A stretch of DNA of 64,000 bases from Aldrovandia affinis (lineage: Eukaryota; Chordata; Actinopteri; Notacanthiformes; Halosauridae): the NCBI GenBank assembly GCA_029706075.1, contig JAINUG010000305.1:1-64000 (forward strand), in the 5' to 3' direction. Below, piece after piece: positions 10,232 to 22,327 of the stretch. The position numbers and the translations under genes are program-made. Under the pieces are notes generated by a model. That model ran no database searches. It was not told where the DNA came from and was given only the letters and a program-made list of their open reading frames with translations. Position 1 is the stretch's first letter. The number at the start of each line of letters is the position of its first letter.

Positions 10232-11452
10232 TCTATAACATAAAGAAAACACCAAAACCGACTTGGCATAGATTTTACAAGTGTCTTGACTGTATTGGAG
10301 GGATGCAACACCATTGTTCCACGAGAAATTCCATAATTTGATGTTTTGTTGATGGTGGTGGAAAACACTGTCTCAGGCGTCACTCCAGAGTCTCAAACCA
10401 TTCAGTGACCACTCGTGCCCTGTGGATGGGGTCATTGTCATCCTGGAAGAGACCACTCTCATCATATTATAAATTATTCTCCATAGGATGAAGGTGAACA
10501 ATCAGAATGGCTTTGTAGTTATAGCCATTTACTTTGGCCTCAAAGGGGTGGAGTGGACCTAAACCATGCCAGGAAAATGCACCCCACACCATAACCAAAC
10601 CACCAGAACCAGCACTCAGCCTATAGGCTTCTTTTGGCCTGCGTCACACATGCATTTCTCTACTTGTTCAGAACAGGGTGAAGGATGACCCATCTGACCA
10701 TGACTTTCTCCACTACTCAGTAGACCACTGCCTGTGCACCACCAGACTCACAAACATGCATTTTTAGGTGTAATTAGGGGGGTTATGCACTGCAACTTCC
10801 CTCTCTGTGAAGTTCTTGATGGACTAGATTGATATTTACAGTCAACTGTTTTGCCTTGACCACAGTTGCCCCTAGTTGATTATGTCTTTTTCTCAGATTT
10901 CCATGCCAACATCACCTTGGCTGCTACTCCTTGTGAAACATAAACAAGTTGAGCAGCCTTTGTCACTGACGCTCCTGCCAAACACGCTCCAACAATCATC
11001 CCTCTTTCAAAGTTGCTGAGATCTCTTTTTCTAGCCATAGTAGCTGAAATAATAGGCAACTTTTGCCTGCTCAGCATTTTTATACATCACCCTCTGCATT
11101 ATGGCTGGCAGTGTAGTGTAATGGTTAGGGAACTGGGCTTGTAACTCAGAGGTTGCAGGTTCAATTCCCAGGTGGGGCACTGCTGTTGTACCCATGAGCA
11201 AGGTACTTAACCTGAATTGCTTCAGAAAAATATCCAGCTGTATAAATGGATTGTATGTAAAGAAATGTAAACTGTGTAAGTCGCTCTGGATAAGAGCATC
11301 TGCTAAATGCCTAAAATGTAAATGTAAATGTAATGATGGGATGGTAGTTGCTTAACTATCTCAGGAACCACACCTGTGTGAAAGCCCCTGCTTTCAATAC
11401 ACTTTGCATCCCTCATTTACTCAAGTGTTTCCTTTATTTTGGCAGTTACCTG
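10232..11452 (-). mobile_element. Tc1-like transposon, degenerate, SINE-interrupted
   Basis: The right end (11422-11452) carries the inverted repeat AAGTGTTTCCTTTATTTTGG followed by CAGTTACCTG. The left end near 10235 keeps only AAAGAAAACACC. On the minus strand the N-terminal helix-turn-helix is visible at 11040-10900 (RKRDLSNFERGMIVGA, then the AGASVTKAAQLV helix). The catalytic half is readable only in pieces. A tRNA-derived SINE sits at 11107-11334. The same terminal repeat bounds 43510-44066 and begins 51144. It cannot encode a transposase. Confidence 0.85.
11107..11334 (+). mobile_element. tRNA-derived SINE with L2 tail
   Basis: The head has A-box-like GTGTAATGGTTAGGG and a B box GGTTCAATTCC (11158-11168), so it derives from a tRNA-type Pol III promoter. 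The tail is the L2/UnaL2 stem-loop GCTCT-GGATA-AGAGC (11283-11297), then CTAAATGCC and TGTAAA repeats. Sharing this tail with the local LINEs fits the known model in which the LINE reverse transcriptase copies the SINE. It lies within the Tc1-like element and is younger than it. No clear target duplication was found. Confidence 0.85.
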
Positions 11453-12323
11453 TATAACATCCATTCCCCCCAAACTGGTATTATACAATATTCTCCAAAG
11501 CAATTATCCTGCATTGAATCTTAGTGGGCTACAAGGGGCTGGCACCAAACAATCTTACTTTCAGTCTGACACCCTCCCAGTGCTAAAACATTATTTATAC
11601 CTGTCTTTACAGGCCTATCCATGCTGTTGCACTTTCCGCTGTGAATGAGGCAGTTTTGCACCGCAGATTAATACTATCAGTGAATCTGATTAATTCACTC
11701 TAGTCCCCCCAGACTGCTGAGATCAACCATTTTCATTCCTGCCAGAAAGTAAAACCGCACAGAAAAATGATGATCAGAATCTCTCTGGGTCCTGTTATTG
11801 CTGTTTAGAGCAGGGGAAGACAAGAAACAGGGACCTTGCAGAATTTAACTTTGGTGAATTGATAAATGTGTAATCTTCTTTGTGCATACACCAAAGATGC
11901 ACAGTAACTCTCCGCTCTGCTCTGGGCATTGATATAGAGAGAATAGCAGATTATTTGAAATCGGAGGGGGCCCTTGGACCCATCAGCTGTGGCTCTCATG
12001 ACTGCCAGACATGCCTGCAGGGAGGGCCCTACGAAAGAGGAAATGCACGAGTAAGGAATTCAGTTCCAACAACCACTTGAAAAGATATTAGCATCGTTTT
12101 GTTCATAAACGTTAAATTCTAATTTAATCAATGTCACTCTGTAAATATCGTTGGAGATCATTTGTAGGCTATGCTGCAGATAAGGTGTATAGCTTGGTAG
12201 GCTGTTGTGGCTTGAGGTATACATAGGGACTTTAGGGACAATACCCTTAGCATTGTTAGCCCAACTGTAATCCTCTCCATTTAAAATTGTAGACTTGCCT
12301 ATTATGTTTCTTCATGTTTCCAT
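11453..12323. other. no gene recognised
   Basis: Unique-looking sequence with short chance reading frames only. Confidence 0.5.
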
Positions 12324-12368
12324 TTCCATTGTTAATTTATATTGTGAAAATATAAATTAACAATGGAA
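12324..12368. repeat. perfect 18-bp inverted repeat at a LINE junction
   Basis: The arms 12324-12341 and 12351-12368 are exact reverse complements (TTCCATTGTTAATTTATA), with a 9-base spacer TTGTGAAAA. It lies directly upstream of a truncated LINE 3' end. Confidence 0.9.
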
Positions 12369-12541
12369 TTGTTCACTACTGACACCAGTGCATGATGGGC
12401 TCCCCCACTAAGACGGGTTCCTCCTGAGATTTCTTCCTACTGGGGAGTTCAAGCCTGGTATTTTCTGTTCTCTGTAAAGTGTATTTGTGAGATTTCTCTG
12501 TAAAAAGCACTATATAAATAAAATAAAATTGAATTGAATTG
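12369..12541 (+). mobile_element. truncated LINE 3' end with ATTGA tail
   Basis: Reads GGTTCCTCCTGAGATTTCTT, then TCTGTAAAG, AGCACTATATAAATAAAAT and a short tail of ATTGA units. This 3' end is very common in teleost genomes and is the UTR of a non-LTR element. The clade is not assigned here. Confidence 0.65.
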
Positions 12542-15500
12542 ACAATGTAAAATGGATTGACAATTGTCTGGCACAATAAGCTTGGACCACATGGCTTTCA
12601 AGTAAAACCTGAAGGTTGTCTAACTTTTTTAGTGTTTAACTCTAATGTTTGTTTAACTGAATTCTCCCTTAAATTATTTAGTGGTATTGTATGGCAGATA
12701 ATGTTGATAAGCCTGTCTGAAGTTTCCTCTTCTTACTGCCCATTAAATATTTATACAGTAGGTGTGCATTTTGATTTTACATATGTTTTCTTCAGCATAC
12801 ACTGACTATTTCATTTTATACTCTTCTTTGCCTGGATTTATTTTGTTTATACTATACTGCTTATTCTACTGTTTAAAATATTTTTTTATTTGAGAATATT
12901 TAGTCTTCTTTTTGGTTAATTTCTTAATGACTGCTTACATCACCACAATGGTTTTAGTAATTGCTGATTAAGTTGTCGATACATATCAAAAACCAACAAC
13001 ATAGGAAAATTCTGTTTGTGCTTTTCCAACAAGGTCTAATAAAGCCACGGTGGTGTTTGGGAAGTTTGGACTAGGGAATTAGTTGCAGTTTTTAGTTTGG
13101 ATTTGGCATCCTTGTGTTAGCATATCTTTTGATGTGTGCACTTGTTGCCTTTAGTTGAACTGAATTTTTTCTTATTTGCTTTTGGTGCATACCTTTCCTG
13201 CATCTTTCCCTCCTTCTCCTCAGAGGCATTGAGAATGTTCTCTCAACTTCCCTCCTCATCAGCCTCAACCTCAGCCCAACTCTCTGGACGCCTCTGTTTG
13301 AATCATTCCACTATTTTAACTCCAGCCCTTGCTTCTTACATAAACGTTTGTCCTTGAAAGACTTGTTCCTGTTCTACACCAATAAAATTGGTATGTAAAA
13401 GAATTTGAACCACACAGCCTTTCATTTATTTTAAGGGTCATAGTTTGAGGGATCCCGAGGTGGTCATTGACATAGACGAGAGCTTTCCTTCCTGTCAATC
13501 ATCTGGTGGTGGTATGGGTATTCATACATAGTGCTTTCTGTTTATCAGTCCTGCAATTAAGTTAACTTGCCATGTTAGTTTGTTCGATAGTTAGCGACAG
13601 TGGCAAGGTAAGCACGTTAGAAAAATGTGTAAAGTCATTAAAAATCTAAATGGAGCTGGGAGATTTTGTGTCTTGAATCGTCTCGGTGTTGAAAATGCTT
13701 GCTTGTGTGTTGACACGGCCCTCTGTGTATCCATTGAATTTCTATAGCCAAGCTCAGTTTGTTTTTCTGCTTCATTTTAAAACTGTATGCACCACACTGT
13801 TACAGGGAATGATGAAAGGAGGTAAAGGACCAGTGATATCAGTTCAGTGATATTTTGGCTAGTGATGATGTGAAAGAGTAGTTGTAGGACTGTAGGGGGC
13901 TATAAAAATGTTATATACCCTCTTCACACACGTGCGTATCGCGCAGTGAACAGTCTGCTACAAAACAGAAGATAGGCACAGAAATGAAAGAAGAAGTCAT
14001 AAGCAAGTGGTTCCTCTCAGAGCGGCTGGAACAGGTAGTCACTTGTGGCCTTCTACTGAGCTCTGGGAAGGAATGTCAGGACTGATCTTATCTGCAAAGG
14101 AGCTTTTCCCTCACCAACCATGTCAGAACTCACTTACTTTCTTACCAGCAGAGCAGCATAGCAACAGTGGATCCTTTTCCGATCAAGAAACCCCTTGTTG
14201 TGTTTCATCAGAAATGCGTTGTATCTGCAGTTTATGTTTTTTTCTTCTCTCTTCTTTGTAAAGTTAGCACTTGGTGAGATTAATTCTAAATCCCCTGGTC
14301 CTGTTAGCTTCCAGTCAATATCAAGGGTAAATCGGCAAGCGGAAAAAGTAGCATCAGGGTCTGAGAAACACCTGTGGCAGGTATGGAGGCTTGGATAGGA
14401 AGCACACCTGGTAACGGCTTGATGTGTGTTAGTTGACTATAACTGGTCATGGATGGCACCTGTCTCTCCTTTCGTGTATGTGTGTGTGTGTGTGTGTGGG
14501 TGGGTTGTCTAATGAGTGGATTAGTGGGAAGGTCACACACTTTCCAAACTGGCATGTTCAAATTAAGCTGAAACCGACAGGCTATGGAGGGAGAAATGGC
14601 ACAAATTTCTGCCGCAGAGAAAAATGACCAATGAAAGTTTACAGAAGGTTAATAACTCACTCATAAAGGGAAAACTGAGGGTTAAGATGAGAAATAGAAG
14701 CCACTTCCAGGGAGGTAGGGAGGAGATTTGGGAGTGTACTTGTCCAAGAGTTCAGGAGTTAAAAGGGATACTACTCAGGGAGGGAGTAGGGAGCCTACAT
14801 GCTTCAGACATTTGAATCACCTTTTTGACTGAAATGTTTTTTCCGCCAAATGATTATCTTATAAGGACACCGACTATTGTAAATCTCAGATGGTAAACTC
14901 AATACAAGGTTGTTAAATTAATTAAACGGTACAAGAGACAAGAGAGCTGGCAACATTGGGAGCACCTCATCGTGAATAATCATGTCGGAATACCTTACAG
15001 TGTAGGGTAATGATCGCAGTACATGGCTTGTATTGCTGTTCCTTCAGGAAGTCGGAAGTTTGCTGCTGGATTTTTGCCTATTGATGGAGGCTCTGTGGAT
15101 CCCTGCAGAGGTGCTGCCAGACAATGATCCCTGCTGCTGGCTGGCTGTTTATTTGAAGTGCACATCAAACACAGGAGCCCAATTCTGGTTGCAGCAGGGC
15201 AAGCTCCTTCATGTAAACGCAGCCCTGTTCATTGGCATGCAGAGACTGAGCTGCACACAAACCAGAGGAATAAAGGCTTTACTTCAGCGAGAAACAAACA
15301 TTTCCTGGGCTAGAGAGAATACCGGAGCAACCTTTCCCACCTTTCAGAGTTTCTGTGGAAAGTTTCTGTGTATGTGAAATCAATTGCCATTCGAAAGGAA
15401 TGATCAATATCTATGATGCCTGTGCGTGTATTTTAATGTGAACAGAGTGCTTGTTTTAATTCATCCACTGCTGTCTTTGTTGAGAATGAAAGACACAAAA

Positions 15501-15544
15501 AACACATTGTTTGGGTAGTCTGATAATATTTAACCACTGTTAAA
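12542..15544. other. long stretch without recognised genes
   Basis: AT-rich, with a short TG microsatellite at 14476-14498. The 114-residue open frame at 15033-15377 has no recognisable motif and is judged chance. Confidence 0.5.
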
Positions 15545-15620
15545 AACTGGGGTGGTAGTGTAGTATAATGTTAGGGCTTGTAATTTAGATGTTGTAGGTT
15601 CAAATCTCAGGTTTCTGTCA
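15545..15620 (+). mobile_element. partial tRNA-derived SINE head
   Basis: GGTAGTGTAGTATAATG, TTAGGGCTTGTAATTTAGAT and GTAGGTTCAAATCTCAGG match the head of the SINE at 11107, including a degenerate B box (GGTTCAAATCT). The L2 tail is absent, so it is truncated at the 3' side. Confidence 0.65.
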
Positions 15621-15683
15621 ACACGCTTCCCTTTCTCTTTGCTCAAAACTGGATACACAAACAAACACGATCATATTATTGGT

Positions 15684-16745
15684 TTAGGTTTTCTCTTCCA
15701 CTGGTTGGTTTCCTGGCAGCAGTAATTGGTTGCCACTGTCAGAAAACAGACAAGATCCCCTTTGAGTCAGCTTCCTCAACATGCTCTTTCTGCATGCCAA
15801 GTGGTCTGTGCTTCTCCGACTTGGGTTGAAATTTGATGAAGGTGGCCAGTTGTGATTGAGGAATGTCGCCCAGTCTCGGGATCCCAGGGAGTTTCTGAGA
15901 TCAGTGAATTTGCTGTTCATGCAGCTGAACCCTCTTACACACTCTGCTGTTGACGCAGTGATTGTTTCAAGGGCTATGATGAGGGGCTTGTGTCTGTAGG
16001 TACCTCTTTCCCATCTTGTATTCCCTGAAACCCAGCAAGGTCTGTATCTGGGGGAGATGGAATGATTTACAAGGGCGGGAGGGGGGTACTTCAGCTTCAC
16101 CACGTAGAATGTCAAAATCATCAGGCCAGTTTCTTGGGTAAATCACCTTGCACGCTGAGAGTAAGCGCTCATACTCTGACACAGTACCCACTGACCTGCT
16201 TGAGACATGTTGGATGCTGCGGCGTTCATAGTTCTGTTCAACAGCAGCCAGGCTGCTGTACGTAGATACTGCAGGCTGTGGAAGTCTGTCTTTCTTCCAG
16301 TGTGAAGGGTGACATCCTAGAACTGGAGTTTTTTTCCAACTGCATCAGAAGCCAAGAGAATTGAGAATTCACCCTCTGCCTTTTGCCTGAGCTTGAAAGA
16401 CTTTAATCTTCAGACAGGTCATAGTACAAGCTTCAGGTACGGGAGGGTGATGGTGTCACACTGCACTTTCGGAGACAAGCCAGCTTGTTTCGTTGATGCA
16501 TCTCTCATCAAGCTCAGGCTCCTGACAAAGGCTGTCGCTATAAGCCATTCCTGACAAAGGCTGTCGCTGTAAGACTTTCCTGACAAAAGCTGTCCTGTAG
16601 GCTTTTGACGAGTCCCTTGCACATTGATTGCTCTTTGCTGTCTCTCCTTTGGTCTTCAGCTGCAGCATGGAAATGTACCCCAACCGACATGGATTGACAT
16701 TTAACAAAAAACTATATTTCACTGTCTTTTTAACATTCTTCTAGG
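15684..16745 (-). pseudogene. hAT-type transposase fossil (KIAA1586-like)
   Basis: On the minus strand the C-terminal part reads STAECVRGFSCMNSKFTDLR followed by NSLGSRDWATFL. This matches the hAT dimerisation block, usually of the form S-x-x-C-E-R-G-F-S-x-M-N-x-x-K-T-x-L-R-N, as in KIAA1586-like domesticated and free hAT proteins. Upstream blocks include RNWPDDFDIL and CINETSWLVSESAV. The frames are broken several times. Inside, at about 16522-16600, a ~29-bp unit (CCTGACAAAGGCTGTCGCT) occurs three times, a local tandem expansion in the coding region. The N-terminal BED finger and first catalytic region are not seen. Dead remnant. Confidence 0.6.
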
Positions 16746-17990
16746 TATTCATTTGTTGTCTCCCCCACCTTACAAAACATGGGTTGGTGGTGCGTAGTAA
16801 AAAAAACAATTCCGCAGATTTTTGTCACTTCTGACTTCTGATGGTCAGTAACAGATGCAATGATGTTACCCAGCTCATTAATAAGCTTACTAGCGGCATA
16901 CTTAAATTACATTTTTTAAATGTGTTCATCAATAAATCCAAGTGACTTTCAACTGTCGTGATTCATAAGTGAATTATTGGATAAACAGATGCCACGCTAG
17001 CAATTTATCCTATTTTTCTGGCATAGCTTGCTAGCTAGCTAGTCACCGCCAATTAGCTAATGCAACGTTAAGCTTACTGGTACTAGTTAGGTATTTGACA
17101 AAGATCTTTGCATCTGCTACTAAGGACAACAAACTATTTAGCAACCTATGTTGTTGCATATTTCATGAATCATTAAATTACCAGCATTATTGCGCTCCAG
17201 ATACCCACCTAGGAGCATGGTAGCGAGTTGTCTCACAAAATGAAATAGGTTTCACAAATTTGTTGCAGCTAAGACTTTATTTTGTTATTTCCTTTGCCGG
17301 AACCTCATTGGCATTTTAATGCTAACACATGATGGAGCAGTACAGAGGGCAACGGATTGCATACAGGAGGATGGCTGTAAGCTGACTGAGTGGAAAGTTT
17401 CTGAGAGGTGAGAGACCTGACCTTTGACCAGACGCGTTATGGATTTATGTTGCGCAACATTTCTTTATACTCACCCGGAACGCCTGTTCAGGCTCCAAAT
17501 TCACTGTAGAGCTCCCTTGTCTGACTGACTAATGTGTTCTCTGCCTTCGCTGTGTGTGCTGTGGGCCCGCTGGCTATGCCACACAACGGCAGCCGATTCT
17601 GTTATTGTGCTGTCTGTCACAGAGCCTCAATGTGAACTCTGCAGATGTGCTGCAGAAAGGTCTTATGGATGGCAGTGGGGAAAAGGATGTTCCACATCCT
17701 GTACCTTCGTTTATTTAACCATAATCTGCAAGAGTGAAATTAAAGAAAAATATGTTGTCTTTAATTATAAATAACCCAGCAGTTGTTTATTGGGACCACT
17801 TTGATCTCTGTGTGCCTCGCAAATGACATTATGAAATGTGACTCATCTTTGCTGAAATTGAGAAAGATAGTCCAAAAGACAATCAGATATAAATTTGAAC
17901 ACAATATCTTTTTCACTCTTCTTCCTATGAAATCCACAACTACTGGAACACTGACTATTTAATCTCTTCATTTTTTCCACTGCTAAATAT
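16746..17990. other. no gene recognised
   Basis: The left part may be eroded hAT sequence continuing from 16745, but no motif supports this. The rest is unassigned. Confidence 0.4.
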
Positions 17991-18112
17991 CTTTATTTCT
18001 CCTCTCTAGATCAGTGGTGGAATTAACTACCTGTCAACTTTAGTACTGCACAGATACATAGTCTTCTAAAGACACACCTCTTTAAAGTTTACCTGTGAAT
18101 ATCCCCGATAAT
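17991..18112 (+). pseudogene. eroded L2-like LINE C-terminus
   Basis: Reads approximately QWWN-LPVN followed by SLLKTHLFKVYL, corresponding to RWWNDLP...RRLKTHLFRVHL at the end of the LINE ORF at 2682. Old and heavily diverged. No tail is recognised. Confidence 0.5.
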
Positions 18113-18369
18113 GATTTTTAAATTGTTACAGATAGGATGCCTTGATTTTTACAATTCAGTTAAGGGAGCACAACATTTAATATTTTGGTGTTGAATTTAA
18201 TCATTGTCAGATCATTTTTTGTTTCCTCTTCCATGACTTAGAGGAGTAAGAGGGGTAAAAACTTGTCCATAAGAGGAAAATCCCCTCTCTGAAACAATGT
18301 CGATTTGTACACTTAATTGTACAATTGTATAATTGGTCATGTTCATTTGAGCCACTTATTACTGAAAAT

Positions 18370-18730
18370 AGAGCACCTTGAGGATCAGAAAGTAACTGCA
18401 GCTTCTTGAGAGAGGCGGTGAAAAACGCATGCCGTTAATCATGAGGCAAGCACCAGGTGTTCCCCTCTCGACACTTCCCATTCACCTCTGGAGAATCTGC
18501 TTCCCAATGCCCCCTCAGAGAGGAACTGGAAACACAACTTGCAAAGGAAATGTAAAAGCTTCAATCATTAAGATGTAATCTTCTTGCATCTGGAGGGGAC
18601 AATTACAACACTAATGGGATCTAAACTTTTTTCTCCCTCAACTTTCCTTTCTGTTCCATCCAGGAATCAAATTAGAGCATGACTCCAATCATCAGCGTTT
18701 ACCGTGGCCATTTAGGTAAAACAAATGAAC
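18370..18730. promoter_or_regulatory. candidate conserved non-coding element
   Basis: Higher-complexity, balanced-composition sequence with no repeat signature in a gene-free region. It contains GCCGTTAATCATGAGGCAAG. The call rests only on texture, and cross-species alignment would be needed to support it. Confidence 0.2.
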
Positions 18731-19323
18731 GCTTTGCATCATTAATACTTTAGGACTGGAACAACTTGTTGTGCATAATTATGAGGCAAGGGTATGAGTG
18801 ATAAGATCAAAACCCAAACCAAATCTATGACACACAGCCCCTCCCCCAACAATTATGGTAAAACAAATTCAAACTAAACAGGAGCAGAATCTATCTGAAT
18901 CTATGCAAACCAGTGATACCAGGGCCCGGCCCAGCTGTACCTGGTTCAGTATGATAGTATGATAAAACAAAAATAGACGCTTTGTTCATGCCATAGCATG
19001 TATTAAAATAACCCACATCTCCATAATGTAAAATGAAATTTCACACAAGTATAAATAATCTTTTCTTCAAAATTGCACTACATGTCCTAATATGTCACCC
19101 CTTTGCCGATGAATTACACATTGGCAGATCATTGATATTTTGTACAAAATAATTGACACAAAATCCAACAGGAAGAGAGCAAAATATAGCCAAGGAGCGT
19201 CACTGGGCCTGGCAGCACGCACTGAGTTTGGCAGCTTCCACAATGGACTGTAATGAAGCTAGGAGCCTGCTGTAGACCTGTCTGCTGTCTGGAACAACTC
19301 AGATCTTGACACATTCAGCCTAG

Positions 19324-19405
19324 ATTGTGTGTGCGTGTATGTGTGAGTGTGAGCGTGTGTGTGTGCGCGTACGATTGCTTATGGGTGTGTGTGTGTGCAT
19401 TGTGT
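19324..19405. repeat. imperfect TG-rich microsatellite
   Basis: Interrupted TG repeats (GTGTGTGTGCGCGT, GGTGTGTGTGTGTGC). Confidence 0.8.
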
Positions 19406-20139
19406 ACTAATGCCCAACTGCTGCTCCTTTGTAGACCTGCACCTGTCAGAATATTTTGGAGGTAATTCTCTAGGAATGGCCTAGTATTCTAGGAAATATA
19501 AGTAACTGAATCCTTCCTGGTCTCTTGCAATTACACCTCCTAAAGGTAATGAGCAATATTTCATTGTCTAGCGGTCAATAAACCGATTGACCCCCCTTCA
19601 CCAAATCAGCTTGATTCCGAAACTAATAATCAGTTTTACGCACAAAGCACCTTGACTAAAATGTCACCAATTCATACGTCATTAAATCACTTTTATTCAT
19701 TTTAGATCTCAAAGCATTTTACAGAAAATGAACCGATAAAGTGGAGAATGGGGTGACCAGATTAAGAAAGACAGATTGGAATTTGCCATGAGTAACAGGG
19801 CTACTATACAGTGTTATAAAATAAAGTTAAAATAAAATATGACAGTATTTTTAAACGCCTCAGCCCTAACAGCCGAGTGTACTAGCTGGATGGCTACAAG
19901 ATCATATAGCTGTTGGCTACTAATGTAATTATGATGTGGTCACGTGATATGAACATAAACAAAAGTGTACACACATTTAAGCAGTGGCCTGTATTTAAAT
20001 CCTCATTCTCACTAATGAGAGAAGAGTTGCAGTGAGTTTCCTCAAAATAATTCTCTGTACATGCATCTGAGAACATCCTCTGTGGTTCACTGGAATGAAA
20101 CTACCTTTTTGAAAAACTTTTTTTATTTGCTCTCTAGTG

Positions 20140-20400
20140 GTTTAATGATTACTCTTTAATCATTGCGAAGCGAATAGTCAAGTATTGAACAAGAGGAAAA
20201 CATAACTCGAATAACTTTGACATTTCTGTTCGACAGAACGTGTGAGTTGTCACGGCATCGATTGATAGCTGATAAAAGTCTCTGTGTATGGCACTGCTGA
20301 AAAGGAATGAAGTCTGCACCAAGGCGATCTCTTTCACTGTGTTTTCACTCTCGAGAGGAGCGCAGTTTGTGCTAATTGGATTTCAGAGGGGTGCAGTTCC
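20140..20400. promoter_or_regulatory. candidate conserved non-coding element
   Basis: Non-repetitive block with CATCGATTGATAGCTGATAA and GTGCTAATTGG, which hold homeodomain- and GATA-type cores. Weak evidence. Confidence 0.2.
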
Positions 20401-21269
20401 TTCAGGCACTCTGAATGTAGATCAGCGACAATGGACCCTGTCTTGTAGGTGGGAGTAGTGGAGAAACAATCCTGCTGCAGGTTCCTCTAACTAGATTCGC
20501 TGTCACAGCCTACTCCTAAGCAGGCTACAGGTTCCACGGGCTTCTGTCTCACATTGCCATTCCATACCAAGAAGACATTTAAAATATATAGTAAAATGTG
20601 TTACTCAGATGAAAATATGCTAGGAGTATATTGAGAAAGTATATAGATCTCATATTTAATGTATGAAAAATGTACAAATGCACAAGAATTGGTGCCTTTT
20701 CAAGATATAAAAATGGTTTGGAACATATATGGTAAATGCATGCAAAATATATGGTAATTATATTGCTATATATACTGTATTCAAATGCTAATCATGTTGT
20801 TTATGCACGTCGCATATGCTTTCAATAATATTTCAAACATGCAATACATTTTCAGAAAATTAAATTTAATATGAATGTAAATTTTTAAAAATAAATATTT
20901 AATGTTAATATATTGGAAATGTAATACCTTTTGGCATTGAAATGCCTTTCTATGCAAATCCGGTTGGCTTTGAATCACTTCCTGCTGATTGTCGAGTAGA
21001 CTACTCTGCAGTCACAGGCCACAAGCAGCTGTGTGATGCAGCTGGATGTCACAGAAAGAAATAAGAAGATGTGAAGCAGAAGTGATAAACATCGAGAGAG
21101 TGCAAATCATTTAACACTGAAATAACCAACACAACTAATTAAACAACACAAATAAAAGGTTAGTCCTATTTCACATACGATTTAAAAAATATATATATAT
21201 AACAATACATTTTGACAAAACGTGCTGGTTGAAGAAAGGCAAAGAAATAAAAAGGCAGCGACGTGATGT

Positions 21270-21720
21270 TTTTTTTTAACAGAGACACAAGCAGTGGTGA
21301 GGCCTCTCAAGGCTATGATGCTCTCCGAACAAACCGAGCCAGAATAAATCCCCCGACTCGCTGCAGATAAATTCTCGGTGCCCCCTTGCGCTACTGCGCT
21401 TCGACGGTGTAAATGAAAGTGATCTGTCAGCGGGTTCACAACGTCTTAATAAATACATCCGAGGGGGTGCGCCTTATTAGTCTATTGTCAAGAGGAGCGC
21501 GGTAACTGCTGTGAGCAGGCGGCAGCAGAGCTCTGAAGCCCAGTTTAATTTGTGAGATTCTGCCTTGTCGTTGGCTGACTCCTTGAGATCTGCGTCTGCT
21601 GTAGCTCTGCGCAACAGCGCACCAGACCAGCTGCAGCTCTGGCAGAAAGACAACGTGTCCACCACTCAAGACGTCTGACATGCTTTTCCTCTGTGTTTAA
21701 ACAAATGCAGCTGAGCTCTG
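21270..21720. promoter_or_regulatory. candidate conserved non-coding element
   Basis: A GC-richer island in AT-rich surroundings, with no transposon ends and several chance frames on the minus strand. It includes GTGTAAATGAAAGTGATCTG and GGCGGCAGCAGAGCTCTGAA. It could be an enhancer or an unrecognised exon, but no frame shows a known domain. Confidence 0.25.
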
Positions 21721-22049
21721 CCGTCCACAATTCACAACACCTTCATACAAAAACAGGAGCCTTGATTTGCCCATATCAACCACATAGCCCATATCATCCG
21801 CTGTTTGTATCACTCCGTCAACACAACATACTATCAGAATGTAGCTTCCCATGCAAGCTAGGCAAGTAATGTACAGCACAGTAAAAGAAAAAAAACTACC
21901 TGATTCACAACCAAATGCATATTGTTTGGCTAGTCCTTGCAATTTCATATAAATCTGTACACTAGTTTTTTATGAAAAAGACCAGTGGAATTTATTTTTG
22001 CGCTCTTCTACCATCTTGTTACAGCAGTACAGGATCTCACCAAATTAGA

Positions 22050-22327
22050 ACATTCATTCATTCATTCATTATCAGCTGATTCATTCATTCAGCAATCTGC
22101 TTATTCCTGGTTAGGGTCGCAGGGGGGCTGGAGCCTATCCCAGCATGCATGGGGCAAGAGACAGGAATGCATCCTGGACAGGTCGCCAATCCATCAAAAA
22201 GCACATACACCGTTCACTCACACACTCATACCTACAGGCAATTTAGACTCTCTAATTAGCCTAACGTGCATGTCTTTGGACTTCGAACCCGGGACCTTTT
22301 TTCTGTCCACTGCACCCCTGTGCCACC
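22050..22327 (-). mobile_element. V-SINE with its conserved core deleted
   Basis: On the minus strand it keeps the tail (ATTCA/TGAAT repeats), GGGATAGGCTCCAGCCCCC, the middle CCAAAGACATGCACGTTAGG and the head with GGTTCGAA. About 88 bp between them is missing compared with 7810-8176, including the GTTTGCATGTTCTCC core. The joint lies at a short TGGA match. Confidence 0.85.

Larger units (their letters stand above)
18113..22049. other. repeat-poor gene-free stretch
   Basis: No coding region or transposon end was recognised over nearly 4 kb, apart from the sub-features listed. AT-rich blocks dominate at 20560-20950. Confidence 0.5.

Noticed and set aside
11107-11180. Possible tRNA gene (also 35351-35515, 48339-48430, 58561-58650)
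   Set aside because: A and B box-like motifs are present, but each leads into a SINE body and tail. The cloverleaf is not kept, so these are SINE heads.
15033-15377. 114-residue plus-strand open frame
   Set aside because: No motif or family resemblance; lies in unassigned DNA and is judged chance.
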